A stretch of 64,000 bases of DNA, from the NCBI GenBank assembly GCA_014529385.2, contig CM043959.1:59592253-59656252 (forward strand). Reading direction: 5' to 3'. The position numbers and the translations under genes were made by a program. Below the pieces are notes generated by a model, which had not been told where the DNA came from, did no database searches, and saw nothing but the letters and a program-made list of their open reading frames with translations. The DNA is from Adiantum capillus-veneris (lineage: Eukaryota > Streptophyta > Polypodiopsida > Polypodiales > Pteridaceae). Shown piece by piece: positions 10,628 through 20,900 of the stretch (within the stretch, counting starts at the first letter, position 1; the number at the start of each line of letters is the position of its first letter).

Positions 10628-12188
10628 TTAGGTTGATCTTTGGGAATGTAAACTCCTGCTGGTTTTGGCTTGTGCTTGCAGATGTGGATGCCGTTGTTTT
10701 GGGCAGTCCTTATTATAGTGATCCTTAGCTTCAGGGCAATGTCGGCAAGGAGGGGACCCTTCTGGCAACGGACATTTGCTCTGATAATGTCCATACTCCC
10801 TGCGCCTGTAGCACAAAATTGGCCTATTGTAGGGGCGAGGTGGTCTCGGCCCTTGCTGCATGTGGATGGATGCTGATGTGTAGAAGCTTTGGGGAGCTGA
10901 GGGAGCATTAGCATGATAAAAGCTGGGAGATGCAAAGTTGTTGTGCATACCTTGCATAAAAGGTGTTGTCAGCAAAGGTGGCATAGGGATTTGATGGCCA
11001 TAGGGTGAAACCAGATGCAGGTGTCAACGCTTGTTGAAGGTTGGGAGCGAGGCTCTGTTGTAGTTGTCGCATTCCCTTCAGATAATCGCACTCTTTGTCA
11101 TCATGGCCAGGTTTCTCGCAGAAATGGCAGTAAGCTCGAAGTGGGCAATCCTAAGGAGGATGCCCTGGAGAGCGACAAGAGGTACACCACACCATCGGCA
11201 GCTTAGTGTCTTGCTGTGCTCGGAGCTCTTCTAGCTCCCGCTTGATTTGTTCTAAAGCCTCTTGCTGTGGAGATTTTTCCGGTCTAAGAGAGAAGGACCT
11301 CTCCTCTTGACGTGCTCTTTGTAACTTCAGTGCTTCTAACTCCCTGCGTAAAGAAAGCAAGGGGTCATAGGGATTTTTCCGTGAGTGCAGAGGCAGTCTC
11401 CACCTGAAGGGGGTCCTTGAATAGCCTCCTTGCTCCTTCTATCCTGGTAGCAGCCGCTATAAACTCCTCCAGAGATTCTTCAGGTCGAAGACTTTCGTGT
11501 AGTTTCTGCTAAGACGTCTTTGGAAGAGCTTTCTCTACCAACTTCTTGACCATAAATTCCCCTGGTTGCTGAGGAATCTTGGCAACCAGAGACTTGGTTT
11601 TAGTCATGAGTTCTGTAAAAGTTTCCTCGGACTGGAGCACCATGTTGGCCAACTCATCCAAAACCTTTTCCTGGAAGTCACCTGGCCTGAATGCTGCACA
11701 GAACTGTTGTCTTACAGCTGCCCAAGTTGGAAAGTGATTCTCTGCAAATTGACTATACCACTTGTCTGTTAAACCATCCAAGGTTGATGGAAATAGCACC
11801 AAATAAGCATCTTCTCTATTAAGACCACGACCTCTACAAAGAGATACAAACCCCCTTGCATGGTCGTCTGCATCTTCTGAGGAAAGTCCCTTGAAAGTAG
11901 GAAACTTGATGTTTACCTTGGCCAAAACATCAACTCCTCCATGGCCTCTTGCTCAGAAGCCTGGTGCTCAATAGCTTGTTGTAACAAAATGGGAGAGGGC
12001 TTTATCGGAGAAGATGACTTGGAAGATGTAGAACCGGATGGAGGAATGGATGATGCCGTATATGGAGGTATGGGTGATGGGGTTGGTGGACTTCTACTAG
12101 GTACCAGGGGTTGATGCCTTCTGTGGTAGTACTTCAGAGGACTTAGTAGTGCGCTTTGACGCTCTAATGACCGCCTTGTATGTGTCAT
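10628..12188 (-). pseudogene. gag of element 2, broken
   Basis: Same architecture as gag of element 1: ATG at 12188 (MTHTRRS), Ser/Pro leader, frameshift near 11920, capsid-type domain (11925-11509), Glu/Arg/Leu-rich helix (about 11360-11210) and nucleocapsid with zinc knuckles ending near 10680. A stop at about 11510 sits where element 1 has Gln. The knuckle near 10830 reads CYRR instead of CYRC, losing a zinc ligand. Element 1 keeps that cysteine. Confidence 0.85.
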
Positions 12189-12570
12189 GTAGTAACCACA
12201 AACCCAACCAAGCTTTGGGCAAGGACACCTTTAACTAGCTGAACACCGGTCTAGACTCTACTAGACCAGGGCGAGTGACTAGACCACCGGGTTGGACCAG
12301 GAAGGAGGAAGGACTAGACCAAGGACGAGGAAGGACTAGACCAGGACGAGAGCTTGGTTGGACCAAGGCAAGAGAGGACCAGACCAGCAGGGCGAGAGAC
12401 TAGGTCAGCTAGACTAAGTTGTCTAGGGTGAAACTGGACAAGACCAGCAAGCTGATCTGGGCAAGGCGAAGTAGGCGAGGCTAGGTAAACCAGCTAGCTC
12501 CTCGATTTGTACCTCAACAGAGAGTGAGACTTCAGTTGAGGTCCCACCGAGCATGCCAAAATGAGAGCAC
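12189..12570 (-). other. 5' untranslated leader of element 2
   Basis: Between LTR and gag. Contains many GACCAG/CTAGACCAGG-like repeats, also present in element 1 at about 540-715. The stretch next to the LTR reads ATTTTGGCATGC on - and is where the primer binding site should be; it is not a classic initiator-tRNA-Met match. Confidence 0.55.
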
Positions 12571-13100
12571 CTCAGTGCAATGTGCGTGACATCTCACTCA
12601 AAACAGAATGAAAACACAGGAAACAACAGATAACAGCAAATCAACACAGAGACACAGCCGCAGACCAGAACATATGGACTCAACTATCTCAAAGGATTAA
12701 GTACAGACTCTGGCGTGGCAGCACACTCAGCTCCAGCCCAGAACTCACGGGTACAATGGGGGTGTCGAGGCTCAGATGTGCAAGGATGGTGCAGATGTGC
12801 TGTGTGTATAGACTCACTATTCTAAACGACGACGCTGGACCATATATGAAGAAGATAATCGTGATGACCCAACAGCTACTACTCATATGTACAACCAATA
12901 TGAGCCACCAACAGCTCATAAATGTAAGCCATCTAAGTCTATCTCCAAACTGAGTGGTGGTGGTGACCTGGCCACGATGTCCACTAGACCACCGTCCGTA
13001 TCCCTGCCATGTGTCATTGCCCAGCCCAGAGAGTCTGAACTAGACCAGACCAACTATACTAACTGTGTGTTCTATGAAAGTGACACTGTAGCTTGCTACA
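12571..13100 (-). repeat. 5' LTR of element 2
   Basis: Inverted relative of 6611-7155. On - it begins TGTAGCAAGCTACAGTG at 13100. The last about 43 bp present in the element 1 LTR (to CGCTACA) are deleted here, so LTR and leader are fused at about 12571. Confidence 0.85.
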
Positions 13101-13105
13101 GCGAG

Positions 13106-15793
13106 CCTCGAAGATGCGGAAGCAACGGGCCCGCCAAATGAACCTAAGTGTCAGGCCACAAACGAGCTCCCAACAAACCTCTCTCTCACTGCACCACTCC
13201 TGGGGGGTAAGCTCTGTGGTTAGTTGAAGTGTAGGTCAACCCCCCTGGATCACTATCATCCTGCTGGTGGAAGCCAACTCAAAATAAAGTGTCGGGCCGG
13301 TGAGAGTGGACCAGGCTGCAGCATCCCAAGTGTATTGTCGGGCTGTGAAAAGAGCCGGTATCAGCCGAATAACCTGAAGCCAAACATGTTGTGCCATGGG
13401 GTAGTCCCATAGACAGTGCCGTTGACTCTCCAAAGGATGGCCACAAGCTGCACAGGCTGTCGAAAAGCCACTGTGTACTAGCCAGCTCCCAACTGTTGTA
13501 GCTCTGTGTACAACTAGCCACTGGAATAAAGTGACTCTCGTCCGTTTCCCCCCCCCCCCTCCCCGGTCGAATTGTGTACTGAAAGTAGGGGATCCCAGGG
13601 TGATCGACTAGCAAGAAGGGGTCTCTCCAGAACCACTTTCCAAGGTCCCATTGAAGCCATGACAGAGTGCAACTCTCCCAAGCCCATAGCCGCCAGTGGC
13701 CTGTCTCAAGATGTGATGGGTCAGTATTTATGACACAGGTCCTCCCACAAATGCCTAAAACTTGTATCCTCTGAAAGCAACACTCTGCAACCTATGGAGC
13801 CTCTACTTAGACTCGGTGAAGGTGACCCTCTCCATGAACCTCAAAGAACATGTGGGGTATGGCCTCCGAGCAAGCCCGAACTACGATGAGGACCTCCAGT
13901 CGCGTGAAGGCCCCCATCCATTTGGGAGTTGCTGTCTCTAGAGGGGTGAACCAATCAGCTGGTAAAGCCTCTGTAATGTCCTAGCACATGCTGTGCACCC
14001 CCCTCATGCCTCGTAGCTGGATGCTCTAAGCCTCCTCGGAGAAACCTAAGAACCGGAGTCAGTCACCGAGAGTGCGGGTTGGACCCTCCGATATGGTACC
14101 TCAAGAAATATGAGGCCTACTACCAACCAGGTGGCCTCTCTGAGTACTAACCATGGGGGTTCCAAACAAGGGGCTGTCTCAAGCGCTCTTTTGTGCAAAT
14201 GGACTGATGTTGCTCTAGGCCACTCCTCAAGTGCTCCCAAGACCTAAGCAAGCTCGCAGCAAAATGATCCTCAATCCTCCTGCTCATACCAACTCTACGC
14301 ATCTTTGTAAAAATCCACCTGATGGAAGGGCTCCAGGGGCCTCTTGCATGAGGCACTCGAGCTCGAAGCAACAGCTCCTTCCACGGCTCCTCCCCTGGAA
14401 GCAATTCTCTGACCACAAAATATCCATATTCTTGCATTCAGCTAGCAGTAGTGCCCTCCCTCCAAGAAATGTGGGATAGCTCATCTCCGCAAGCTTTTTG
14501 AAGTTCCCTAATGAAGGGTGTGGGGAAAATAGATGGAAGATGGATTCCTCATGCATTTTACATCTGCAACACAATCCACTATATACCAATCTTCTTGGCT
14601 TTTTCTCTTGTCAAGATTCCTTGATGAACGATAGCCACAATAGATAACTTTCTTTAATAGATAAAGGGAAGGGCTCTGCTCTGTTGGGCTGGGTCAATGA
14701 TCCCCAGCCCCCCCTGAGAACATGGTCAGGTGATGACCTGCCAGGCTACTTTTGCTCGGGCGAGCTGGGTGTCGCACCCTGACCAAAGAAAATTTTTGAT
14801 CAACCTCTCCAGATGGTTGATACAAGGGCTCAAGAAGATCTAGCAAGACGTGATGTACCACATAGTAGCCAACAAAACCTCGTTGGCCACTATAACTCTT
14901 CCTGCCAAAGAAGACAACGAACTGCAGTCCCTAGGGGAGTCCACGTGAAACCCTCACCTAGCGACCAATCAGGCATAGGAGCACTGCCAACCCAGAAAGC
15001 AATTGTCTTCCTCCAGTTGACCAATGGCCCCAATGGACAACAAAACACCTCAAGAGCCTTCTCACACGTGCAGATTGGCCTCTTGCCCCTCCAAGTACAA
15101 GGCTGAGTCGTCAGCAAACTCAACGTCCAGTAGCTCATCTCCCCTAACACGGAGCTCTAAACCACTCAAGCGAACTTGCTGTGAAGTCAAAAATCTGTTC
15201 ATCGCCTCACCATAGAATAGAGCCTTCTCACACGTGCAGATTGGCCTCTTGCCCCTCCAAGTACAAGGCTGAGTCGTCAGCAAACTCAACGTCCAGTAGC
15301 TCGTCTCCCCTAACACGGAGCTCTAAACCACTCAAGCGAACTTGCTGTGAAGTCAAAAATCTGTTCATCGCCTCACCATAGAATAGAAAAAGGAAGGGTA
15401 ACCCTGTCTAACCAAGCGTGTGAGCATGAAGTGCTCCCCTCTTCCCCCCATCAAAAGCACCTGACTGTGCGCACGCATGTAGAGAGCTGACACACCTCTT
15501 ATCCAAGCATCTGAGAAACCCATCCTACGTAGAGTGCCCTCCAAGAAGTCCCAATCAACTCTGTCGTAAGCCTTCTCAAAATCGAGAAGAAGTATCACCA
15601 GATCCTCTCCTCGGAGACGCACAAGGGCAGACGCCTCCCAAAAAGTGAAGATGTTGTCAAGGATACTACACCCCTTGACAAAACCTGTATGGGTCCCATG
15701 TATTATGCTTTCTAGCGATGGTTGAATCCTCAAGCTCAGTGTAATCCACATCCGAGCAACCTCGAGATAGGCGTGACTATAAAGACTGTCCAA
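13106..15793 (-). pseudogene. LINE A ORF2 remnant (RT and C-terminal region)
   Basis: RT motifs LLLDFEKAYDRVDWDFL (about 15590), a damaged RQG box, and FADDSALY (about 15100 and again in the duplicated copy about 15265). The catalytic FADD is intact here, unlike in copy B, but the frame is wrecked by a 166-bp tandem duplication and many shifts. The C-terminal part (14590-13236) matches copy B including the Cys/His zf-RVT region ESQRHCLWD...AQHVW. Confidence 0.85.
15053..15384. repeat. 166-bp tandem duplication inside LINE A RT
   Basis: 15053-15218 and 15219-15384 are identical except for one base (CATCTC against CGTCTC). The unit is not a multiple of three. The near identity inside an otherwise degenerate LINE marks it as recent. 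Confidence 0.93.
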
Positions 15794-16830
15794 CCCAAGC
15801 CCAAGAAGAGTGTGTCATCCGTAGTCTCTTTCGAGGAGTCCTCATGTATATATACATAGCATGGTGGGCTCTGCGTGTTAGCAAAAAAGTGTACCACAAT
15901 GTGTCTACATCCTGCTATGTCTATATATGTCACCAAGAACTTGGCCAACAGCCACAGAGTCTGTACAAAATCTGTAACCCCCAAGTCTCATGTGTGGTGA
16001 GAGAACTCAAGAGCCTAAGCCTGAAGCCAGTCCATCACGGAGTCAAGAGTCCACTCACTCTGGTTCCTGCCACAGAGGAAAAGAGAAACCAACCGCCGTA
16101 TCTAGGGCCTCTATCCCTCTAGCTGCAAGAAACAGTACATGGACTCTAAAGCAAGCTGCCTCAAAGTCTGGTGAAGAGTCGCCGAGGAAACGTGTGAAGT
16201 CTGGATGTGTCACCGAGAACTTGGTCAACGGCCACAGAGTCTGTACAAAATCTGTAACCCCCAAGTCCATCACGGAGTCAAGAGTCTACTCACTCTGGTC
16301 CCTGCCACACAGAGCAAAAGAGAAACCGACCGCCGTGTCTAGGGCCTCTATCCCTCTAGCTGCAAGAAACAGTACATGGACTATGAAGCAAGCTGCCTCA
16401 AAGTCTGGTGAAGAGTCGCCGAGGAAACGTGTGAAGTCGTAGGCGAAGAAGTCCCACCGGCGACGGATGTCAAAACTCATCAATCCTCGAGGGACTACGG
16501 CAAAAGGAGACATCTGCACCAGCAGGGTGGTCCGCAAGAAAGTTTGCTCCTCTCTCGCCTGGTGGCTCGTGGAAAAAGCGTTGCCAAGAGACTTCCTAGC
16601 AGACGATGAAGGTCCTGCCCCCTGAGCCGTCTATGGGGTAGGAGCAGGAGAGGATGAGGAAGCAGGGGGGCTAGTGGGTGGAATGGGAGGGGAGGGGGCG
16701 GCAATGGGGGGAGGTGAAGGCAGGGGGTCGGGGTGGTGGGTAGCATGGGGGGAGGAGGGGCTGTCGGTGGTGAAGCTGAGGTGGAGGGTGGAACTGTGGC
16801 CTCGTCCTGCTGTAAGGGGTCAAATTCAAG
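15736..16830 (-). pseudogene. LINE A ORF1 C-terminal region
   Basis: Pro-rich linker (about 16750-16640) and the conserved block beginning near IDIRRRWDFF, as in copy B 28416-29006. Pieces of the block are present twice because of a local duplication (about 15929-16208 and 16209-16440). The N-terminal zinc-knuckle part of ORF1 is missing. Confidence 0.8.
15929..16440. repeat. imperfect tandem duplication in LINE A ORF1
   Basis: The segment from GTCACC(A/G)AGAACTTGG to CGTGTGAAGTC occurs twice. Offset is 280 bp at its start and 237 bp at its end, because one copy carries extra sequence around 15985-16030. Confidence 0.8.
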
Positions 16831-17564
16831 TTTAGTTCAGTGTTGTTGCAGTGATATTAGTGCCAATTGGCCACCCAGTTACAATGATCTCATTTCTCAA
16901 ACGATTGTTCTTCTTAGAATAATCTGGTCTAGAATTGCAACAATCTAGATGCAAGGCAGAATCATTATCTTATCAACCTCTTGACTTCAAAGTGCAAGAA
17001 TAGCATGATCCCTGAAATTTTGACATGATTTTGATTTGCATTCATAAATTGTAAGCCCAAGAAAGAAAACATTGTAATGCATTGTTCTGTAACAACATTT
17101 GCTCAGGTAGTGTCACAGGCTCCCTGCAATGAATGTCCTCAGCATAACCATTTTCAATGTCCAAAAACACTTGACAAGACTCTTGCTCATGTATATCACC
17201 TTGACCTTTATGAACACTCATATATTCCTGCTTGCATATATCAAGGAAAGTACTTTTACATGTTACCAAAGCATGGATTGGCACATCATTGTACTTCCCC
17301 CAGGAAAGCAACGACCTCTAGTGATAGAAATTACCTTTGTTTTGTTGCAAAAAAAAAGGAGCCTTCTGTCTGAATGCAATCAGATTGTTTTCAGAGTGGG
17401 AGGAGTGTAATCATGCAATAGCTCTTGTGGCATGTGCTACCAAATAGGCTGTCCACAAAACCACAGTTTTGAACTCACACAGGATTTTCTATTCATGCTT
17501 TATGCTTTGGTTCAGTACTCATTTGTTTAGTTGTTTGGTTTTCTTTTTGTGAATTGCATGGCAG
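16831..17564 (+). other. IFT121 intron sequence upstream of first visible exon
   Basis: No LINE homology and no exon I can align to IFT121. An open frame at 17077-17373 is Cys/His-rich but matches nothing I know and lacks the coding context of the neighbouring exons; I treat it as chance. Confidence 0.4.
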
Positions 17565-17648
17565 GTCTCCTCACAAGCAGTGAAGAAAACATATGTTCTC
17601 ATGGCATTGAACATTGAAAAGTGGAAAGCATCTGCAAGGTCACTCAAG
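17565..17648 (+). CDS. WDR35: IFT121/WDR35, exon (28 codons)
   Basis: First exon of the gene visible here; upstream exons, including the WD-repeat half, lie left of the window or are displaced by the inserted elements. It is bounded by ATGGCAG before and GTAACG after and reads VSSQAVKKTYVLMALNIE..., aligning with the helical solenoid segment of animal WDR35 around KKLYVLAALLVE. IFT121 is a subunit of intraflagellar transport complex A, which carries cargo back along the axoneme and imports membrane proteins into cilia. Phase 0 at both ends, no stop in frame. Family match is from memory of WDR35; the assignment rests on the whole exon series. Confidence 0.75.
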
Positions 17649-18620
17649 GTAACGTGTCGTTGTATAACTGCATAGAGTGGTGCCTCAAATTGCAAGTTAC
17701 AGCCATGCATGTTATTGAATTGAGGAGCAGGTGACGATCATCTAATGCTGAAGCCACTAAGGTGGTGAGGTTTCATCTATGTCAACTGCTATGATTTTTC
17801 TGGCCCATTTTGTGTATGCTCTGATTCAGTGTATCTTGAGCCTGCCATGAAGCTGTTTGAAGTCAATGCAAGGCCCATAGCAAAGCACTTGCCTCCATGG
17901 CCCCCACAGGTGACATGAACACTTGTGCCAATATTGTGTCTGCTTGAGCCTTGGAGTCCAATATGACATTTTGTATTACCGATCTGTTCTTTAAAATGAT
18001 AGCTCAAGAAAATGCCTGAATTCAGAGGCAGTTCGCTCAATATGTGAGACCAAGGCCCAGTCATGAGAGAAATGTAGGATTCAGCCAGATCATGCACCCA
18101 GGTAGGAAATATAATTGGTGAGGGATTGTGCCTTTCAGCTGGTTGGTCTTCAAAGGGCATCCAATTCCACCTGTAATATTACTTATAATCGATGACATGT
18201 TGCAACCTCCATCATCTCACCTTGAGATTTCTCCTCGCACCTTTTCAAAACAGGTGTTTGTGATAGCAAGTACATCCTGGCAGAGAACCCATCAATATTA
18301 AACAGCTACTTCATTGATGCAAACTATCCAATCACCGCATTCCATCATTAAATATATTGGTTTGAAGGTCTGAGGTTATAAAAAGCCTTTAAGATGTTAA
18401 AATATGATTTTTTCCAGTTTTTAACAAGAAATCAGAGAAGCACGTTCCTCTATAGGACTTACAGCTTATAGTTAATGTCAATTTTTTAAGCGCATTGAGC
18501 TGCGTAAATTAGAACCGTGTCTAGACATTTCAAGAGACTTGAAAGGCATTATCAATATTTTCAACAGCACTGTATTATCTCATTTAGTGCATGCCGCAAT
18601 AAGCTTGGCTGTGGATGAAG
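17649..18620 (+). other. IFT121 intron 1 (of the visible part)
   Basis: No element recognised. Animal WDR35 has about 30 residues between the flanking segments that I do not find here, so either this plant protein is shorter or a small exon hides in this interval. Confidence 0.4.
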
Positions 18621-18740
18621 GTAGCTGATGGTGATATGGAGCTTGTGGTTGAAAGGCCTTGGCACCATGCAGAAGCTTATCATCTATGGAATTGTGTTCA
18701 CCAGCACCTCTATCTTAACAATTTTCAGGGTGCCTTTTAT
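18621..18740 (+). CDS. WDR35: IFT121/WDR35, exon (40 codons)
   Basis: Reads ...ERPWHHAEAYHLWNCVHQHLY..., aligning with the conserved HAEAYHFxxLAHRQLYEG segment of WDR35. The 3' end is a strong donor, TAT|GTAAGC, followed by a compact 88-bp intron, normal for plants. The 5' boundary is less sure: an in-frame TAA lies just upstream (18600), and the phase-0 acceptor is GATGAAG|GTAGCT, with a weak pyrimidine tract. An alternative acceptor in another phase hits a stop. Confidence 0.78.
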
Positions 18741-18828
18741 GTAAGCAAGAACTGTTGTGCCAAAGTTTTATCTTTTCTAGTCAACTTTCATGAGATAAAC
18801 ATGCTGGTGTTTTGTAAATGTTTTGTAG

Positions 18829-18915
18829 GCGTCCATCTGGCTTAATGAGTATGAGGGAATTCTGGATCCACAACGTCTATATTCTCTACAAGCAGTAGCA
18901 TCATACTGCTTTAAG
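18829..18915 (+). CDS. WDR35: IFT121/WDR35, exon (29 codons)
   Basis: Acceptor TTTTGTAG|GCG and donor AAG|GTAAGC. Reads ASIWLNEYEGILDPQRLYSL then QAVASYCFK, aligning with the WDR35 segment containing the YEDIIP and EIYSLLALCACA motifs. Phase 0 at both ends. Joined to the next exon it gives an uninterrupted match across the splice, which fixes both boundaries. Confidence 0.85.
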
Positions 18916-18999
18916 GTAAGCTTTTTCTCTGGATTTGGATTTTGTACCTAGGATATATAAAGAGAATTCCTTTTCGATTTGGATTTTGTACCTAGGGTG

Positions 19000-19091
<92 letters not shown>
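19000..19091. repeat. (TA)n(GA)n microsatellite
   Basis: About 61 bp of alternating TA followed by about 31 bp of GA, 85 bp into the third intron. It follows a 19-bp direct repeat TTTGGATTTTGTACCTAGG at 18935 and 18978. Confidence 0.95.
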
Positions 19092-19093
<2 letters not shown>

Positions 19094-20198
19094 CCCTTAT
19101 GATTGGCTAGGATATTTCTAAGTGTCTATCATGTCTAAAATGTGACAAATTCTTATGCCGTTTTGTCTCTTTTTCTCTGTGCTGGTTAGTTTATCAAGAT
19201 ATCTGTAGGGATCATCTGGTCTTTTATGTCATCATTCTCTAATGTCGAAGTCATGTCCAGATGTTCCAAACCCGGAGGACCCACATGCGCAATAGCATAT
19301 AGGAGTTTGTTGCTCGGGGTAGGGCTTGCCCACAAGGTCTATCACTATGGAGGAGATCAAAGCTTTGAGATACAAGCCCCATGAGAGAGGTTTTCGGTAC
19401 CTTTGTGTCGTCCTCTCTCCCCATTAAGAAATTGAAGGTAAAAATCTCCTTTTGAAAATGGTAAAAAATGCCTTAGCACCTGTGAGGAAAGAAAAAAAGG
19501 AGAAGAGACGATTGATGAAGATGCTCATCCACCAAAAATACATCAACCCACACCATCAAAACAACCTAGAACCAATGGTTTTGGACAGAGAAGCACCTTT
19601 GAATCATTGAGGCAGAATGCTGCAATGCAAGTTGAAAGGAAAAGCTCAAGGTGTACCCTAAGAAGAGCAAGCCACTAAGAAGAAGACCAGCATGGTGTGA
19701 AGGACTTGGGAGGCAGCCTTTATAACACCTTACAATCTCCACAGCTGAAGAGGATTAAGATATCACCTCACAAAAGGTTTTGGATTGATCTCTCCTCCCA
19801 ATTCTCTAAACCCTTAGCACAAATCATCCTCGCATACCCTCCGCTAGCTTTCCTGTAAGACATAGAAAACTATGCAAATTAGATCATAGAATCCAAGGTC
19901 TTCATATTACCTCACTCACCCTTACCTGCCCTAGAAGGGGCTCCATATCTACTCTCAAATATGCATGAAATTTGATCAGAATCGATGAAACCACAAAAGG
20001 CTCAGAAAAAAACTCAGGAAAATCAATGGAAAACATGGGCAAACCCTTTCCCATTGATATGCACAGCATAAAACTTTAACTGCCAAACCCTAGACTCGAT
20101 CAGGAGCGCAAAACAGATCTCTACACAACGTGGCTACCACCACCAAACCAAAGATAAAGAGGAGTCGATATCCAGAGGTGAGACACCATGTTCGTGAT
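19092..20198 (+). other. intron 3, no gene
   Basis: No coding region or element recognised. A stretch at about 19692-19790 (ACTTGGGAGGCAGCC... TTTATAACACC...) resembles 22335-22430 in direct orientation and could be the trace of an LTR pair, but the match is short and diverged. Confidence 0.35.
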
Positions 20199-20900
20199 TG
20201 TCACAAAGTGATGACGTGGCATGTCCGGTTTGACAAACCCCAATGAAACTGACAGATTTAAGTGTTATAAGTTGTTCCAAACTTACGGGGTCCCGTCCGA
20301 TGGGGGCCAAGGGACATTAGCATTTAAAAATAAAGCAAGGAGCCAAATCGCGAAGACCTACTGATGTGGCAACGTTGTACGGATCCCTGAAATTGCGGCA
20401 CCCTACTGATATCGCAGATTTGTACGGATTTCCGCAATTTGTGGCGCATTTTTCGGCAGACTGCACTGGCAGCTTTTGAGGAACAGAAGCTTTTAGAACC
20501 TGAAGCTACTGCTTTAGAAGGCCAAGTGCCTTTATAAGAAGTGCCAGGGCCTCATCCACCCTCAGGTGAGCTCGGAAAATGAGGGAGAATGAGACCCTGG
20601 CACTTCTTATAAAGGCACTTGGCCTTCTAAAAGCAGTACATGAAAAGCTTCAGGTTCTAAGCTCAAAAGCTGCCAGTGCAATCTGCCGAAAAACAAGCCA
20701 CAAATCGAGGCGATCCGTACAGCGCTGCCACATCAGGAGAGTGCGGAAATTTCAGGGATCCGTACAGTGTTTCCATGTCAGCAAGTCTTCGCGATTTGGC
20801 TCCTTGCTTTTTTTTTAAATGCTAATGTCCCTTGGCCCCCATCGGACAGGACCTTCCCATAAGTTTGGAACGACTTATAACACATCATCACTTTGTGACA
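20199..20900. repeat. large palindrome of two opposed LTR fragments
   Basis: Left arm 20199-20563 begins TGTCACAAAGTGATGACGTGG; right arm 20581-20900 is its imperfect complement and ends CACTTTGTGACA; the spacer is 17 bp. The same start is found at 45985, so the arms are U3 ends of one LTR family joined tail to tail. No target duplication is seen. It lies within the transcribed third intron of IFT121, where it could fold into a stem of about 320 bp. Confidence 0.85.

Larger units (their letters stand above)
7156..13100 (-). mobile_element. Athila/Tat-like Ty3/gypsy element 2, interrupted by element 1
   Basis: Read right to left: 5' LTR (13100-12571), gag, protease, RT, RNase H, and the beginning of integrase, which stops at the LTR boundary of element 1. 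Gag and LTR are close relatives of element 1, so this is a same-family insertion in opposite orientation. The missing integrase core and 3' LTR should lie left of the window. Element 2 itself sits in the LINE at 13106-16830: LINE coding sequence continues up to base 13101. Confidence 0.88.
13106..16830 (-). mobile_element. L1-type LINE copy A, 5'-truncated and internally deleted
   Basis: Reads, right to left, ORF1 C-terminal region, then RT, then the C-terminal zinc region of ORF2. The copy at 26575-35596 is the same family. Homology starts at about 16830 inside ORF1, so the 5' end is lost. About 1.7 kb (endonuclease and start of RT; counterpart about 28930-30660 of copy B) is missing at about 15745. 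The left end is interrupted by element 2 after GAGGCTCGC, so the 3' tail should lie left of the window. Confidence 0.88.

Noticed and set aside
17077-17373. Cys/His-rich 98-codon frame upstream of the first IFT121 exon
   Set aside because: Does not align with IFT121, the alternative frame and the - strand are also open, and no family motif was recognised.
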